From assembly GCF_050436995.1 (NCBI RefSeq), contig NC_134749.1:12852001-12916000 (forward strand): 64,000 nt of DNA, in the 5' to 3' direction. The position numbers and the translations under genes were made by a program. The DNA comes from Anticarsia gemmatalis. Taxonomy: Eukaryota; Arthropoda; Insecta; Lepidoptera; Erebidae. This document shows positions 51,911 through 64,000 of this stretch, in pieces (within the stretch, counting starts at the first letter, position 1; each line of letters opens with the position of its first letter). Below the pieces are notes generated by a model. The model was given only the letters and a program-made list of their open reading frames with translations, had not been told where the DNA came from and did no database searches.

Positions 51911-53534
51911 CTGTTGAAGATGAGAAGATTTTTAGTATTGTTGTTTTCGCTATGTTGGTTAGGCTGAATAATGCTGTAATGGTGAAATATTAGTGTTCGT
52001 TCTTAAATGATGATTATGGTTCGTATTTCTTATGAGAATTGTGGTTGCATATAGGGTACAACAAGTTTTATTCAAAGGATGCTTCACAGTTTCTTTGCCG
52101 AATTCTTTTTATTTTATAGTACAACGTTATTTTGAAAACTTTTCTAATATAAACTACCCTTCGAATTTCATTAGCACCTATAGGTTGTTGGCTGAGAAAT
52201 TATACTCTAAATAGTTTAAAAACAATACAACGAACTTTTAGAAGAAATATATGCCTAGTAATAGTACATACAACGAAACACTGGTCAAAGGAGTGGCAGA
52301 CAGCAAAATACAAATGCATAAATAGACTTCGTTATCTTTCATTATAATTTACGATGTGGCTTTTAACGTGGCTAAGTACATTACATATATGTTCGTACAT
52401 TTTGATATTACATGAAATTTATGCGTCCACGTCACCCAGACTTATGAGTTTAGCATGACATTTTATAGCCTAGATGTGTATAAATTTTAATAAACGTGAA
52501 GTATAATGGATGGGTTTGTGTTGTAAAACTGTTCTAAATACGTTGTTGTGATTAAAGACAATTGTTTTGGTTGTTAAATAAATTGGGTTGGTAATCTCCT
52601 GATTTAGAGATGAAGTGATCATCGAGTTTTCTTTGTATGGTCAAAGCTCATAAGTGTCAAAATTAAGGCGAGACTTATTGAGATTTTTGAATGACATGAT
52701 AATCGACCAAAGCAAAAAAATATAACCATTCGATCAAACACGCCTGCCTGTTAAGTTTTCAGAGCAAAACTGCTGAGCTTAAACCATTTTCAACTAAATT
52801 GAGCTAATAAGTAGCTGAAACCCGAAAACAAAAAGGTTGCCTATTGTTGTGTTCCTAAGAGCGTTTGTTATAAAAATCGGTTTAATTGTAGGTATATCAA
52901 AGTATTAAAACTAACTCTAATGAGTTGAAAATAACACATAATTTAACTAATTAACTCACAACAAAGTACATTTCTGATCACCATGACGATTCAATTAATT
53001 AAATATCAAACCAAAAAACCACCATCCTTCGAATCCCGCATAAACCTATATTAATTAAATTGCACAATTGTTATATTGTGTATTATATAACAATAACAAT
53101 CAAACGGTAATAACATAACAAGCGAACGTCAATAACAATTAAAGTACGACATGCCAAAAGCTTTTGAACTAATTCAATAATCGTTACGTTTGTGCAATGT
53201 TTGGAACAAGTTATAAGGGAACGGCGGATATTAGAAATATGATATTTTACTGTCTTAAAAGAAAAGTCTTTGTCTGAAAAGATTTCTTAAAGTAAACAGT
53301 ATCTTATGTTAATCCAGATTGAAAAATATCTGTGTACCAAATTTCATTAAAATTTGTTTAGTAGTTTTGGCGTGATTGAGCAACAAACATCTAAGCATAC
53401 AATCTATTGCATCATTATTGTCAACAAGATCATGAGTGTGTAACTATTTTAAAGTAAATTGAAAATTAATTAAAATTGCTTAAATGCTTTGAAATCAGTA
53501 TATTCAAAGTTTGTCTCAATCAATTATCTCTTAT

Positions 53535-53567
53535 GTGACGCAAGCGAAGTTGCGCGTGTCAGCTAGT
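53535..53567 (-). mobile_element. Fragment of the same family as the 11922-12196 insertion
   Basis: On the minus strand it reads 'actagctgacacgcgcaact' then 'tcgcttgcgtcac', nearly identical to the start of the 275 bp element. The rest of the copy is not recognisable. Confidence 0.55.
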
Positions 53568-53794
53568 TTAACTATAAACATTGCATTGATTACCTTTATA
53601 AATATGAAATAAATAAAAGAGAAATTAAGATTCTAAAACAAGAATTTCCGATTGAAACGTAACCTCAATTCAATATCACAAAGAAAACTAAATTAGCAAA
53701 ACCGCTTCACTTAATAACAAGCCCCACAGTCTTCTCACGTCAATCTTCATATAAAAATTAAACGAGACAGTCGATTATGTAGTTTGTGCGACAG

Positions 53795-55426
53795 CTCTAC
53801 CAACTCTACATGACTCTACCAGACTCTACCCACGCCGATAATTGTCATTCATTAAACAATTTAACGGTGTTTTGGTGCGTTTCCACCGTATAATTGCACG
53901 ATCTTAATTGTAGCTGGTTCCATTATCTGACGAGCGTGTGCCGTTTTTATCGGGAAAAGGCTTTGTGGCTTTTCCAATATGTAGAGATTTTTATGTTGAA
54001 AAAATATTCATGATACATTTTAACATAAGGCTGTATTTAATAGCAAAAATGTTACAGATATTGTTGTTTCTAATACTATTGTTGTGTGAGATAGTAACTT
54101 AACTGACTAGTTTAACATTAAAATGAATAACAACAGTATGTATTTATTACCGTAGACAATTTATAATGAAGTGGTGGCGAAGTTTATTTGTTAGGAAAGC
54201 TCATATTTATATTGTAGTTGCACGTAATTATCACTCGAGACTAGTAAAATAATGAAGGTAAAGTTCGGCACCATAATTTTCATTTAACCAGTTTCAAAAG
54301 TCATAAACAGCAAACTAATCACATGTAAAGCACCTTTAAACTTAACCAATCCATCTCATCACAAAACCGTATAGAGCAATCACTCTCACAAAACCTAAAC
54401 CACGAAACTCTACAAATAGCTCTACAAAAACTAATACCGGGTAGAGTCGGCACAAAATGTTCTGCCCTCGACTCCAAAGAGGTTTAACGTAGTGCGCACA
54501 TAAATCTGTTGGGCGTACGCTCCATTACTCGCACTCACAGCTAAGATATTGTAGAGGTGAAAACTAGAGTATTTTCTGCAACTGAAACTTATAAACATGT
54601 TGAAGTGATACTATTTGTCACTATTTTTCAACGGACGCTGTTGCGAGGAAATTTTTATTTGTACATTTCCTTCTACTACGTGACTCTATATTTTTGTGTA
54701 GAGCTGCTAAATTATTTGCTTTGACGACAACTTAAATATGAACTAGCGTGGAGTAGTTTGTTTCTTTTATTATTACTGACTCGACACTGTTTCACTGCTA
54801 GATTTGGCTCTACTTTTATGATAAGATAGATTCTATCTTTAGCTTGATATTACGTGCGATATAGGTTATTTTTTTACTCTCCCTTTGGTACTTAATTACA
54901 AATTTAGCGTCAATATTACAAAAAAATCCGGAAGCTTTTAAATTGATAAGAATTGTTTATTTTTTATATTACTTTTAATCTCAGTACAATAAATAATTAA
55001 TTTGTTAAAGAGCCTTTGTTTCTCTCAAATATTTTCTTCAATAAAAATCAAAAGTAAAATGTAGAGTTTTACTTTACAAATCTGAATAAAAGTAGAGTCT
55101 CTCTAAGTTTAAACTGTACAGTTGATGAGCGTAAATGATAAGTGTTAGGTAGATCCGGCGGAGAGTTCGTGTAGAGTCATAAATTACGGAGCGCGTTTCA
55201 TTTCCTCTACGAAATTCGTACCTACGTTGTTGTAGATGTAGAGACATTGGATGTGGTGGTTCTACCCCTGGGTTTGTTGGTAGAGTTTTTAATAGATTTT
55301 ACGGAATAATTTATTGCTTATTTTTTCAAATAGAATCTTTTTGGTCCTTGTTACGGGACAAACGGACGGGTACAAAAAATAGCAGTTATTTTAGTCAGTA
55401 TTTAACTAGTACTTATTTGCCTCTAC
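53795..55426. promoter_or_regulatory. Dense cluster of CTCTAC/GTAGAG motifs
   Basis: CTCTAC starts at 53795, 53804, 53814, 53824, 54408, 54420, 54808, 55205 and 55421. GTAGAG starts at 54441, 54551, 54698, 55061, 55092, 55171, 55238 and 55280. The extended form is often GTAGAGTC or GTAGAGTT. The first four are spaced 9-10 bases apart, about one helical turn. By eye I find only about 13 more in the remaining 62 kb. No known binding protein is claimed; an enhancer or a decayed satellite are both possible. Confidence 0.35.
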
Positions 55427-58400
55427 TTCACTACATTTCAGTCTTTTACGCTCTAAGACGTGTAAGCCGATCCCGTAATCACCTGTCATGTTAAAACACA
55501 GGAATGAGAGAATAAGGAGCGTATTTTACAAACTAATGGACAGTAAGTTTTAATAACACTCGCTTTGATAAATTCAAACAGTAATAAATAAACGCCTTTT
55601 TCCTATAAGAGTAGGCGGGAGCAAAGAACGCTATATGAATAAAAATCACTCATACATAGTTCCATACATTTTTTAATAAAATACTGCTACAACTACTACG
55701 ATAATTATTTACCAGCACTAACATTCTATAATACTTAAGTTCCAGTGCATCATAATTCCTGAACACTTCATAATATAGGGCTTATACACCGACTCGCATG
55801 AAACCAGAATTAAAACCGCTGCAATATTCATTGCGAAACAAAATTATGAGCTTTATAATAAAGCTTTATATCTTTGGAGTCAAAAAACCAACAGCTATGC
55901 TTAGTACGGATGTGTCTGTAAGGGTGTTTACAGATTGAGCGTATTTTAAGTGAGTTAAAATGTTTTTTTATTAATTTGATTTGTTTTTTCTCGTTACTAT
56001 TGAAGGTACACCTTTAGGTTATTGATTTTTCCTGGTTGTAAGCCAGTCTTGTTAATTTTGCATGTTTATAATTATTGTTATTGTTATTGATTCTGTAGTT
56101 ATTTAGTTAACAATGCGTTTGATACATTTCGAATTTTCTATCAAAATAAATAGGTAGCTAAAGGATTTTAACTGTCGGCTGCTTCTGTAGTCCAAGCTAC
56201 TGTAACTTTCCACCTCTGACAATACCTTTAGTTACAAGAAGTGGTGTTAAATATGTACAACAAAAAATGCGTAAAATTTTACAAATGCACACATGAATAG
56301 AATTCCTAAGTTAATAGTATAAAAAAATATGTTTAGATTGATTTTTTTTTCGTAGTAAAATATAATCAGTGGCAAAATTTTACCATGCTAACTTATATGT
56401 GCATATAATACGTCCAATCTGTAAAACCCCTACAATGAATTGTATTCGAACAATAGTGGATTTATACAACTCTCTCACTTTTTGTACCTTGCATTTTCTA
56501 TTGTGCCGTAGTTGTTGGTTTGTTTTAGATTTGCGTTTTTGTGCGACATTGTTTCAAATGTTGAAATACTTTTATATGAACACTAGATAACTGTGAATTT
56601 TTAGTTTTTGTATATCTCTATTTCATTGTTTGAATAGTATTGTTTGAAGCTGATTAAGCACAGATCTAAAGTAATATAATTATATTACAAATGTGAATGA
56701 TACTTTTGTTGTCCGGACTTGTATGAAAAGGCTGTACGGTGCACTGTATGGTGCATAATTTATATTGTAATGATTTTTGTCATAAGTTTGACTTAAGCAG
56801 AGTCGTCTGCAAAAGCAAGTTCAGTTCATATTTAAAAGTTACCAAAACAATTATAGTACACGGTAATTTAGGTATTTTATGATATTTGGCCGGTCACAAA
56901 AACATATTCTATTTGTAAAAAAAAACTATTTATTATTAAACATCGTATCCTAACAATGCTCATCATAATACTACGAGTACAACAAACCATTACCTCAATC
57001 AATGAAAATTTAAATACAGCACGATCCATTAAAAGCCCCTACTAAGGTTGTAAACATGAGAACATCACATTCCGACTTGCATCCAGTAAATCGTGGTAGG
57101 GGACTTAGACTTGACACTTTTACGCGCACTTACCATACATCTATTATTGTTAATAGCTTTACAGATACTGTTTCGAGTACTTTAGTTGTATACTCGAATG
57201 TATTTTAGGATGCAAGTAGACGTGGTAGTGACTTTTATGACCGTATTTTTGATGTTACAGGAGAAATTCTGACTTTAGTTATTAGTTTAAATTGAAATAA
57301 TTTTAGACTGAGAAAAGCTTATTTAAACGTAACAAGTACCAAGATTATAGATGCAAAATCATCTGTTGCACGTTGTGAGGCTTTGATTTATTTATACCAC
57401 AAAAATGCACAAGTGACGATGTCCTTTCATGGCTGATCCCATTAGATCCCACAACGGTAGGACAGACATCAAAAACTAAGTAGTAATTTAGTCCAATCCA
57501 AACCGACCAGTCACAGATTAACTTAAATTACAGACGGGAAACTTTAAAAGGCGGGATATAAAATATGCTCAAAAAAAATTTAGGGCATACCCCACGACCA
57601 AAATTTATTTCAATACTAGGTAAATGTACCTAACTTATAATGAGTATACTAATATATAAAGTTGAATAACACATCTAACAAGCAGAAACCTCAATTACAA
57701 CTGCAATATCTTAGACATTTTCATTACGCGAGCCTAAAAGCATCAATCAAGAAGGATCAATTTGTTAGCCTCAAAGAGCAGCAGCGATCAATTGAGATAA
57801 ATCAACAAATTGCACTTATGTGCGATTAACTGTAGCTGAAGTCTGGACGACGTATGAGTTGTTTGCTTAATGCATTATTGCAATCTGGGTTTTCAATTTA
57901 GTATTTTGAGACGGCTTAATTCGTAACTTTTGGTACTGAATTCAATTTTAAAATCTCAAGATTTTATAAACTTTTTGGCGTTCTTGGAATAGTATTTCTA
58001 ATATTCCTACAACAGTGGTAGCAGGGATAAAATTATGATTCTGTACAGGAGCTGTTCTGCTACTAGCTATTTGAGTTCCAATGCTGTATGTACGTAAATC
58101 GTTGTATGTATGTCTAAGTGAAACCTGTCTAATGTTACAGCTATTTTCCTTTAAAAAACATTATTTACTTGGAAATCACCACAAGTGTAGTGAAACTTAG
58201 GTAGAACCCTCTCAAACTCAGAGTACATACGAAGCAGTCGGCTGGTAATCGCTAAAATATAAATATCCTTGCTTACGATTTGTAAATCACATCGATCAGT
58301 TAATATGTCGATGAACCAGAACACGATCAATCAAAATTGAATGATTTTATTGATGGCCCCGATATAATTGATTTCAATATGGAGTTCACCGTTATTAAAA

Positions 58401-58716
58401 TGTGGATTGATTTGTAATATCGCAGATAAATAATAAAAAAAAATGAGTTAGGTATGTATTGAATGCTCGATCGAAAAAGTTGTATCGGAAACTGCACATT
58501 CAATGTTCTTTTTAAATCAAGATACTTCAGACTTCAATATGAAACTGCACGCATGTAGCCATACAATAGCCGACTAAATCCAAAACGAATGTCAACTATC
58601 CATTTTATTTTTGAAAAGCGAAACATCTGGTAGACCTTCCGTAAAAAAATCTAGCTTACACTTTTTGTGGAAATAATATATCTATCTAACCTTGTTAAAT
58701 TTTATCTAAAAGTGTA

Positions 58717-58749
58717 GTTCATGGCTAAACGGTTGGTTTAGCCATGAAC
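58717..58749. repeat. 14 bp perfect hairpin
   Basis: gttcatggctaaac is followed by loop 'ggttg' and the exact reverse complement. It lies in the Ig1-Ig2 intron and has no clear role. Confidence 0.8.
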
Positions 58750-61460
58750 AGCGTAACAGTTAATAAAACTAAAGAAACCAGCAACAAGTAAAAGTACAGT
58801 CATCCACACCAAACTCATAAACATCTAAATATAATACAGAAATCTTAAGAGAAGTTGTTCTTAATTGTGCGAACACAACTGCACATTGAACACACACAAC
58901 AACACGCACTAAATCTAAGTCTGACGGCTTTAATTGTTCGTGCACTTCGGAAATAGGACGCTGTCTGGAGGGTATAAAAACGGGATTTTGGTAAGCTGAT
59001 GTTTGGTACGATGGCAATGAAGGTGGCATTTATGTCATTCGAAATTAGACTTTTGTGTATAATTTGTAGGCTTAAATTTATTTAGAATAGAAGTACAACG
59101 TCATCTAGATATCAATGTGAACTGTTGTCTTTTGGATAGTCATATAGCATGAATAAATTATATTATGCCTGTTGTATCCAAGGTTTAGGGAGAGCTGTAA
59201 GGTAGTACCCCTACGTTATAGAAGTCATTTGATATTTAGTTAAAAAATGAGGCAATGTTTTCTTTATTATTTAGAAAGCCTTTCACAAGCAGCTTCTGAT
59301 GTCTAAAATCTATCCTTCCTTTGAAATAGAATATTTTAAAAATGAACTTCACATTTTAGCTCTTTGAAACTTCGAGTAAAATTGATACTTTAGCGAGTAT
59401 TTAAGTCACTTCGTCAGAATAAAATACTGAATTTATGTTACGCTCTAAATTCTAAGAAACGTAAGCAATATCTTAAATCATAAATCATATTACTCAAAAC
59501 CAGCATTCAACTTTAAACTGTAACTTACTCTGTTATTAACAGTAACTTTGCTATACAATGCTCTCTATATTTACAACCACAGCCGCGGTGCAGAATTGCA
59601 GCGATCATTGAATGCAGTGAATTACGTTCCGATCTAATCTTGGTTTACGTTGCTAAATACATAATTCTTACTTATGGTGTTAATGTTGCGTAACCAATAG
59701 AACGAGATAGGGTAGAATTAACGTGCCTTATCACGATTGATCTTTTAGACCATGTGGTCAAAGAGAACGATTTCCCAGTAAAATATCGTTAATAAAGAGA
59801 ATGACAGGATACAACACCAACAATAGATAGAAGTTATTAAATTGCGTGTTATACAGCGTCTCTAGTGAATGTCAAAAGAACTAATGTATGGAATGCGAAA
59901 CGTCAAACACTGCCAAAACTTTGACATTTGCATGCGACGTTATCGTCACTATTGCATAGCATCTTGATCGCATAGTATTGATTTCATTCACACTGCGAAG
60001 TTCAAAATCTTGTCAGTCTAAACATATTTATCTTCATGACTGAAGAATGTTTAACATTTGTAAGTCTGTACTTTAAAATAAAATAATGTATTGCCCAAGT
60101 CCTTGTACCAACTAACGTGGACATAATTACTTACTAAGACCGCGTTTCATTTGTCATGCGGCGTGTGGCTACTTTTTGTAAGCTTAACTCCAAATCATGC
60201 TACAATTGTTCGAGATTACAACACGATTAACGGTCTCAACGATGAATTAATTATTCTAATACTCCTACAAACCGGTACGAAGAAATGAAAAAGAGTTCGT
60301 GTAACAATATTAATAGTCCGATTAAATGTAACTAGTTCTGCCTACGATACAATTAAAAGAAAGTTCACTATACATTGTACTATGTACTTGACCATCTCAG
60401 TATTGCCCAACAGTCATAAATCTGTACAGCGGTCATTCCGACGTTTATTTAATATGCATAGAAGATTTACCACGAATGGGTATTGAATTTAATCGAGCAA
60501 CTGTCCGTAATACAGTTTATGAACGATATTAATGGCGTCATACATCACGACGGTTTGATGGTGGCGGTACTTCGTCTTGTCAAAACATAGTCTTTTTCGG
60601 TTCAGTTTATTTCGGTCACGGCGAGAGTACTACTGAAATTGTTTGTGATATAAATAGTGAACGGTGATTTGATGTCGACTTTTATGTACGTGAAGAGGGT
60701 TATGGTTGAAATACTTGGAAAGTAAAACGGTGATTCAAATGATGTTCGAGAATAGTTTGAATTTTGTTACATTGAAGAAATATTTATCACAAATAATGCT
60801 GTGTTTTAGGTTTCCCAAAATTTATCTTCACATGAGAATAGAACGCTGATCCGTAGCTATTAACGTAATGTCTTCGACCGGAGATGGGCGTGCAACAATC
60901 CCAACTGGGTTAGTCTAAAATCGTCCACGGAAACTGGCCACGAATTATGAGTTTTGATGAAATGCACCGCGCCCAGTCGCCCATTCGACAGGAAATAATA
61001 TATTTTTATAACTATCCTAATACCGTAGATGTTACAAAAATGTGGGTTATTGATAGAAATGTCGATTCGAAATTAAGTTTAGACGATATAAAATGGCGGA
61101 TGTGCAAGATTAAAAATTAGATGAAACAGATAAAATTAATTAATATGTAAAAATCGCCTCATTAAAATTTATGATGGGCATCACGACAGGTAGGTTTATT
61201 ACAAAATAATGAAGAATGTGGGATCAATAAAATTAATCGATCATAAAAGGGCATGTGAGATGTTAAAATCGAAATACATACGTAACCCGGTAACTTAATA
61301 GGAAAACTGTATTGCTAAACCTTTAATCATCATCATAATCTCTAAACGAATTTTGCTACTGAGTTGATAATTTTAAGGATCACTTGTTATGTCAAACCGA
61401 TTCACCAACAATCTTACTATGTCAATAAACTTAATAATACCTAAACAATAAGCTACTTAC

Positions 61461-62033
61461 ATGCCAATTCCACAACAGCAGGCTGGCTCTTAATATCCCC
61501 TCTGCTGCTCCAAGCATTACAAGTGCAAGTGAATCTGTCATCACCGAAATATTCATCCAACTGGTCCCTCGTTACATTACACTCCGCTTCAACGATTCTC
61601 ACACCACTTTGTGGATCGACGAATTCGAATTGCGTACTAGCTACCGATCGCACATCGTTACATTGAAAATAGACTTGCAGAGCATTCGCTGCCCTACATC
61701 TTAGCACTGCAGGTTTGTTCCTCACTACAAATGCGTGCTGAGGTTCCAGTAAGAACATTGGCAAGTCATCTGTTGAACTTTGCAGAAGGTGGTCTCCAGA
61801 AAGAGAAGGAAGCTCGTCGGCATCATCTCTGTTCTCATGTTCGTCTTCTTTATTAGATTCTTGGTCGTAATCTTCTTCTAAGTAATCTCTATGGTGTGGT
61901 GTTTGGTGTGCTTTCTCGGAGTTGTAAGGGTCTAATGCTTCTACGCCGGCAGGGTGAGCGTATTCTGGTCGCAAAGGAATAGGTGGTGTAGGAACCGCAG
62001 TAGTGTGTTCTGTCTCCGTTGTGTTTGAAGTTT
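61461..62033 (-). CDS. unc-5: UNC-5 netrin receptor, exon with acidic N-terminal linker and Ig domain 1
   Basis: This is the 5'-most exon I can support. It follows an acceptor (tttgtttcag) and ends at a GTAAGT donor, leaving one base of a split codon. It encodes about 190 residues. Residues 1-89 are a Thr/Pro-rich then strongly acidic, low-complexity stretch. Residues ~90-190 form the first immunoglobulin domain typical of UNC5, with 'FLLEPQHAFVV', the cysteine pair in 'LRCRAANALQVYFQCND', and the pair in 'RFTCTCNAWSS'. Four cysteines at these places are characteristic of UNC5 Ig1, which takes part in netrin binding on the cell surface. A further cysteine lies in 'EAECNVTRDQ', beside an N-glycosylation sequon. 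The exon starts in mid-codon (two bases), so at least one more coding exon, presumably with the signal peptide, lies upstream. The Ig1 identification is firm; the full N-terminal structure is unknown. Confidence 0.93.
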
Positions 62034-64000
62034 CTGAAACAAAGAAATAATAGGTTATTATTTACTTGCTATGAGTCTCAAATCTTATTGATAAACATAA
62101 AGTAATAGATATACTGTAAATGGTTTTTCAAACAATTATAGATATTGCTGTTGTTGATAACAAGTCATCAAAAAACCCATTTACAAATTGAGTGGGACGT
62201 CTCAATCCCCATTGTGACATTTCCAATTAAATAATTGACATTCCCCGATTCCATGAATAAAATATGTTAATAAAATATAATCTTGATATTGTAAGTAATA
62301 CGTAGCAATTTAGAAACGAAACCTAAATGTATACCATTAAAAGTTTTTAATCATATCGTGGGAACAAATTAAAGTAGGCACACGACGTCGCCTCGTTCTC
62401 TCAAAAACGTCACAAACAATTTAAAGACCAATTAAAACTTTACGAAACACGAACGCTAATAAGACTAATAGCTTTCGCTTACGTACAGACTTATTCTAAT
62501 TGCGATGTTAAAATATATCCCGTGTCGTTTGGGATAAATAGCAACTGTCATAATAACATGTACCCTCCAAGTTGGGCCATCGATTTCACTCCAGTCCGCA
62601 CCTGGTCTGAAGCTTCACTCGCGCCTATTTACACGCAAAACATAGATATTTGGATACCGTACACCCCACTTAATAACTCCAGTTTTCTCCATTCCAAAAC
62701 CGACTCTGAATCCACCGCGTAGATATCAAACTCCTTTATCACCAATATTAATTCTTCCCTCTTCAGTATTTTGCCTAAAATCGCTATCAGCACATCAGTG
62801 TATGTTACTCGTACAGTGTTGACAGTATTACTATTATTTGAACTAGGGAATTGTACGAAAATAAACCGCAACTCGAGCGAACCGTGGATAACTTAATTAG
62901 TTTCACTTCCGTTCAGCTTATTTCTATTTCCGTTTTCGTGGGGCCGAACGATATTTCCTTTCTTGAAATCTATTTTTCCTTAATAGGATTTGTTTCGTGA
63001 AACATTTTCCGCTTCGTGGTTCGAGATTGTGTTAAAATGATTAAAATACCAATTTAATTTGGGAATTCTCAGGTGTTACTTGACCTACATGAGCGAAACA
63101 GATATTTCTCATTATTTCAGTAAGATCTGATTTAAGATACCTTTAAACAGGACACCTACACTAAAGAAATAACATTCAAATGATAACAAACACGACATAC
63201 TCTCATGTATACTTAGAATAAAATTCAATAAATCTTCTATTCCAAATGTATTAATTATAAGACAACAAATTCAAATAACAAAACCATTTGACGCGGAACA
63301 CTTAATTACTATCTCCATCCACGTATAAAAACAATCTTCATGTCACATTGACGGAGGTGAGCTCAATTATATATTCTATTTGGTCTCGAGCCCGTCAAGC
63401 CCGATTGTGTAAGTCGCCTGTCAATTTTAATTGGTTTTTAGCACTTGAAAATTTATTAACGACATCTTCTTTTCTTTCGTGAGATAAGTGATTAACTTTT
63501 GTTCAGAGTTTCTGAACGTATGATGCAATGATTTTAAGTAGTAATGTGTATAACATGGTCGCCCATCCACAGAACAACCTAGGCAAGTGTGGCTTAACCT
63601 CAGAGATCAATCCGTACGGCTGTTGTTAACCTGTTGTAAGCCTCCTTCAAAGTGGTAATGACTACTAAAGAATATTATACAGTAAGTCTGATTTTAAGAT
63701 AAAGCAAGATATTCTTGACTTTTCGAAACTGGTTGTACTTTTGCGTTTATTTGAATAAATATTCTATATTATTATAGTCCTGTATTGTCCCACTGCTGAG
63801 CAAAGGCCTTCCCCATTTTCTTCCATATTAAAGGCATCTAGATAATCCAGTTCGTATACAGTATAGGATTCAGGATACTGTAACTAAAAACCCAAGTATC
63901 TTTGCAGCGGCTAACTGTGAACAACTAACTTCCTTCTTGCCTTTTAAAACAAAGATTCTATATCACAAAGCGCGCTCTTCTAGTTTCTTTTAACTTTATT
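62034..64000 (-). other. unc-5: Upstream intron of unc-5, running off the window
   Basis: The Ig1 exon begins in phase 1, so this must be intron unless another exon lies here. I searched the minus strand for a signal-peptide exon with a phase-1 donor and saw none that convinced. A 'gtcccactgctgagcaaagg' repeat lies near 63787 and a possible relative of the 35705 repeat near 63545. The 62520-62720 stretch is slightly richer in G+C, origin unknown. Confidence 0.6.

Larger units (their letters stand above)
51911..61460 (-). other. unc-5: Intron between Ig1 and Ig2
   Basis: A 9.55 kb phase-1 intron. It holds RTE-like remnants at about 53290-53400 (plus) and 53535-53567 (minus), the CTCTAC/GTAGAG cluster at 53795-55426, and a 14 bp hairpin at 58717-58749. 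Open frames in it (such as 56369-56590 and 58769-59029) are not supported as genes. Confidence 0.85.

Noticed and set aside
62629..62871. Minus-strand frame as a possible signal-peptide exon of unc-5
   Set aside because: No signal peptide followed by a phase-1 donor; the predicted peptide has no family resemblance.
1..64000. CRISPR array, prophage or bacterial operon
   Set aside because: No regularly spaced direct repeats with unique spacers; spliced exons, SINEs and MITEs show nuclear animal DNA.

Overview
The window is a 64 kb piece of an AT-rich, intron-rich insect genome, most likely a moth or butterfly. Its dispersed repeats resemble families common in Lepidoptera: short elements carrying a 'gtcccactgct...' motif, tRNA-derived SINEs, RTE-like tails ending in 'ataatattagtat', and many small inverted-repeat MITEs. 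The species cannot be named from this sequence.

One protein-coding gene is visible. It is an orthologue of the netrin receptor UNC-5 (unc-5 / Unc5), on the minus strand, running from 62033 down to the stop codon at 8613. I placed eleven exons by splice consensus, reading phase and homology recalled from the UNC5 family. In transcript order they encode: an acidic N-terminal linker plus Ig1 (62033-61461); most of Ig2 (51910-51711); the end of Ig2 (45833-45755); TSP1 repeat 1 (34924-34751); a 16-17 residue micro-exon (34073-34023, less certain); TSP1 repeat 2 (27206-27051); the transmembrane segment (14625-14488); two cytoplasmic juxtamembrane exons (13157-13010 and 11182-11061); the first half of ZU5 (10429-10196); and one long final exon with the rest of ZU5, the UPA domain and the death domain (9793-8613). 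All junction phases agree. Together they give about 1,000 codons without the micro-exon, or 1,017 with the longer form. The signal-peptide exon(s) and promoter lie upstream, beyond 62033 and probably outside the window.

The rest is intron, plus about 8.3 kb downstream of the gene. It holds MITEs, SINE and LINE fragments, a 1.5 kb foldback element with ~500 bp arms (48613-50110), a 275 bp insertion bounded by 23 bp target-site duplications (11899-12219), and a perfect 31 bp palindrome (42754-42817).

The least explained signals are non-coding. A six-base motif CTCTAC/GTAGAG occurs 17 times in about 1.63 kb (53795-55426) of the intron between the Ig exons. A GTCGC/GCGAC cluster lies at 47330-47426. 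Both could be cis-regulatory, but that is inference. I see no operon, CRISPR array, virus or new multi-gene system.
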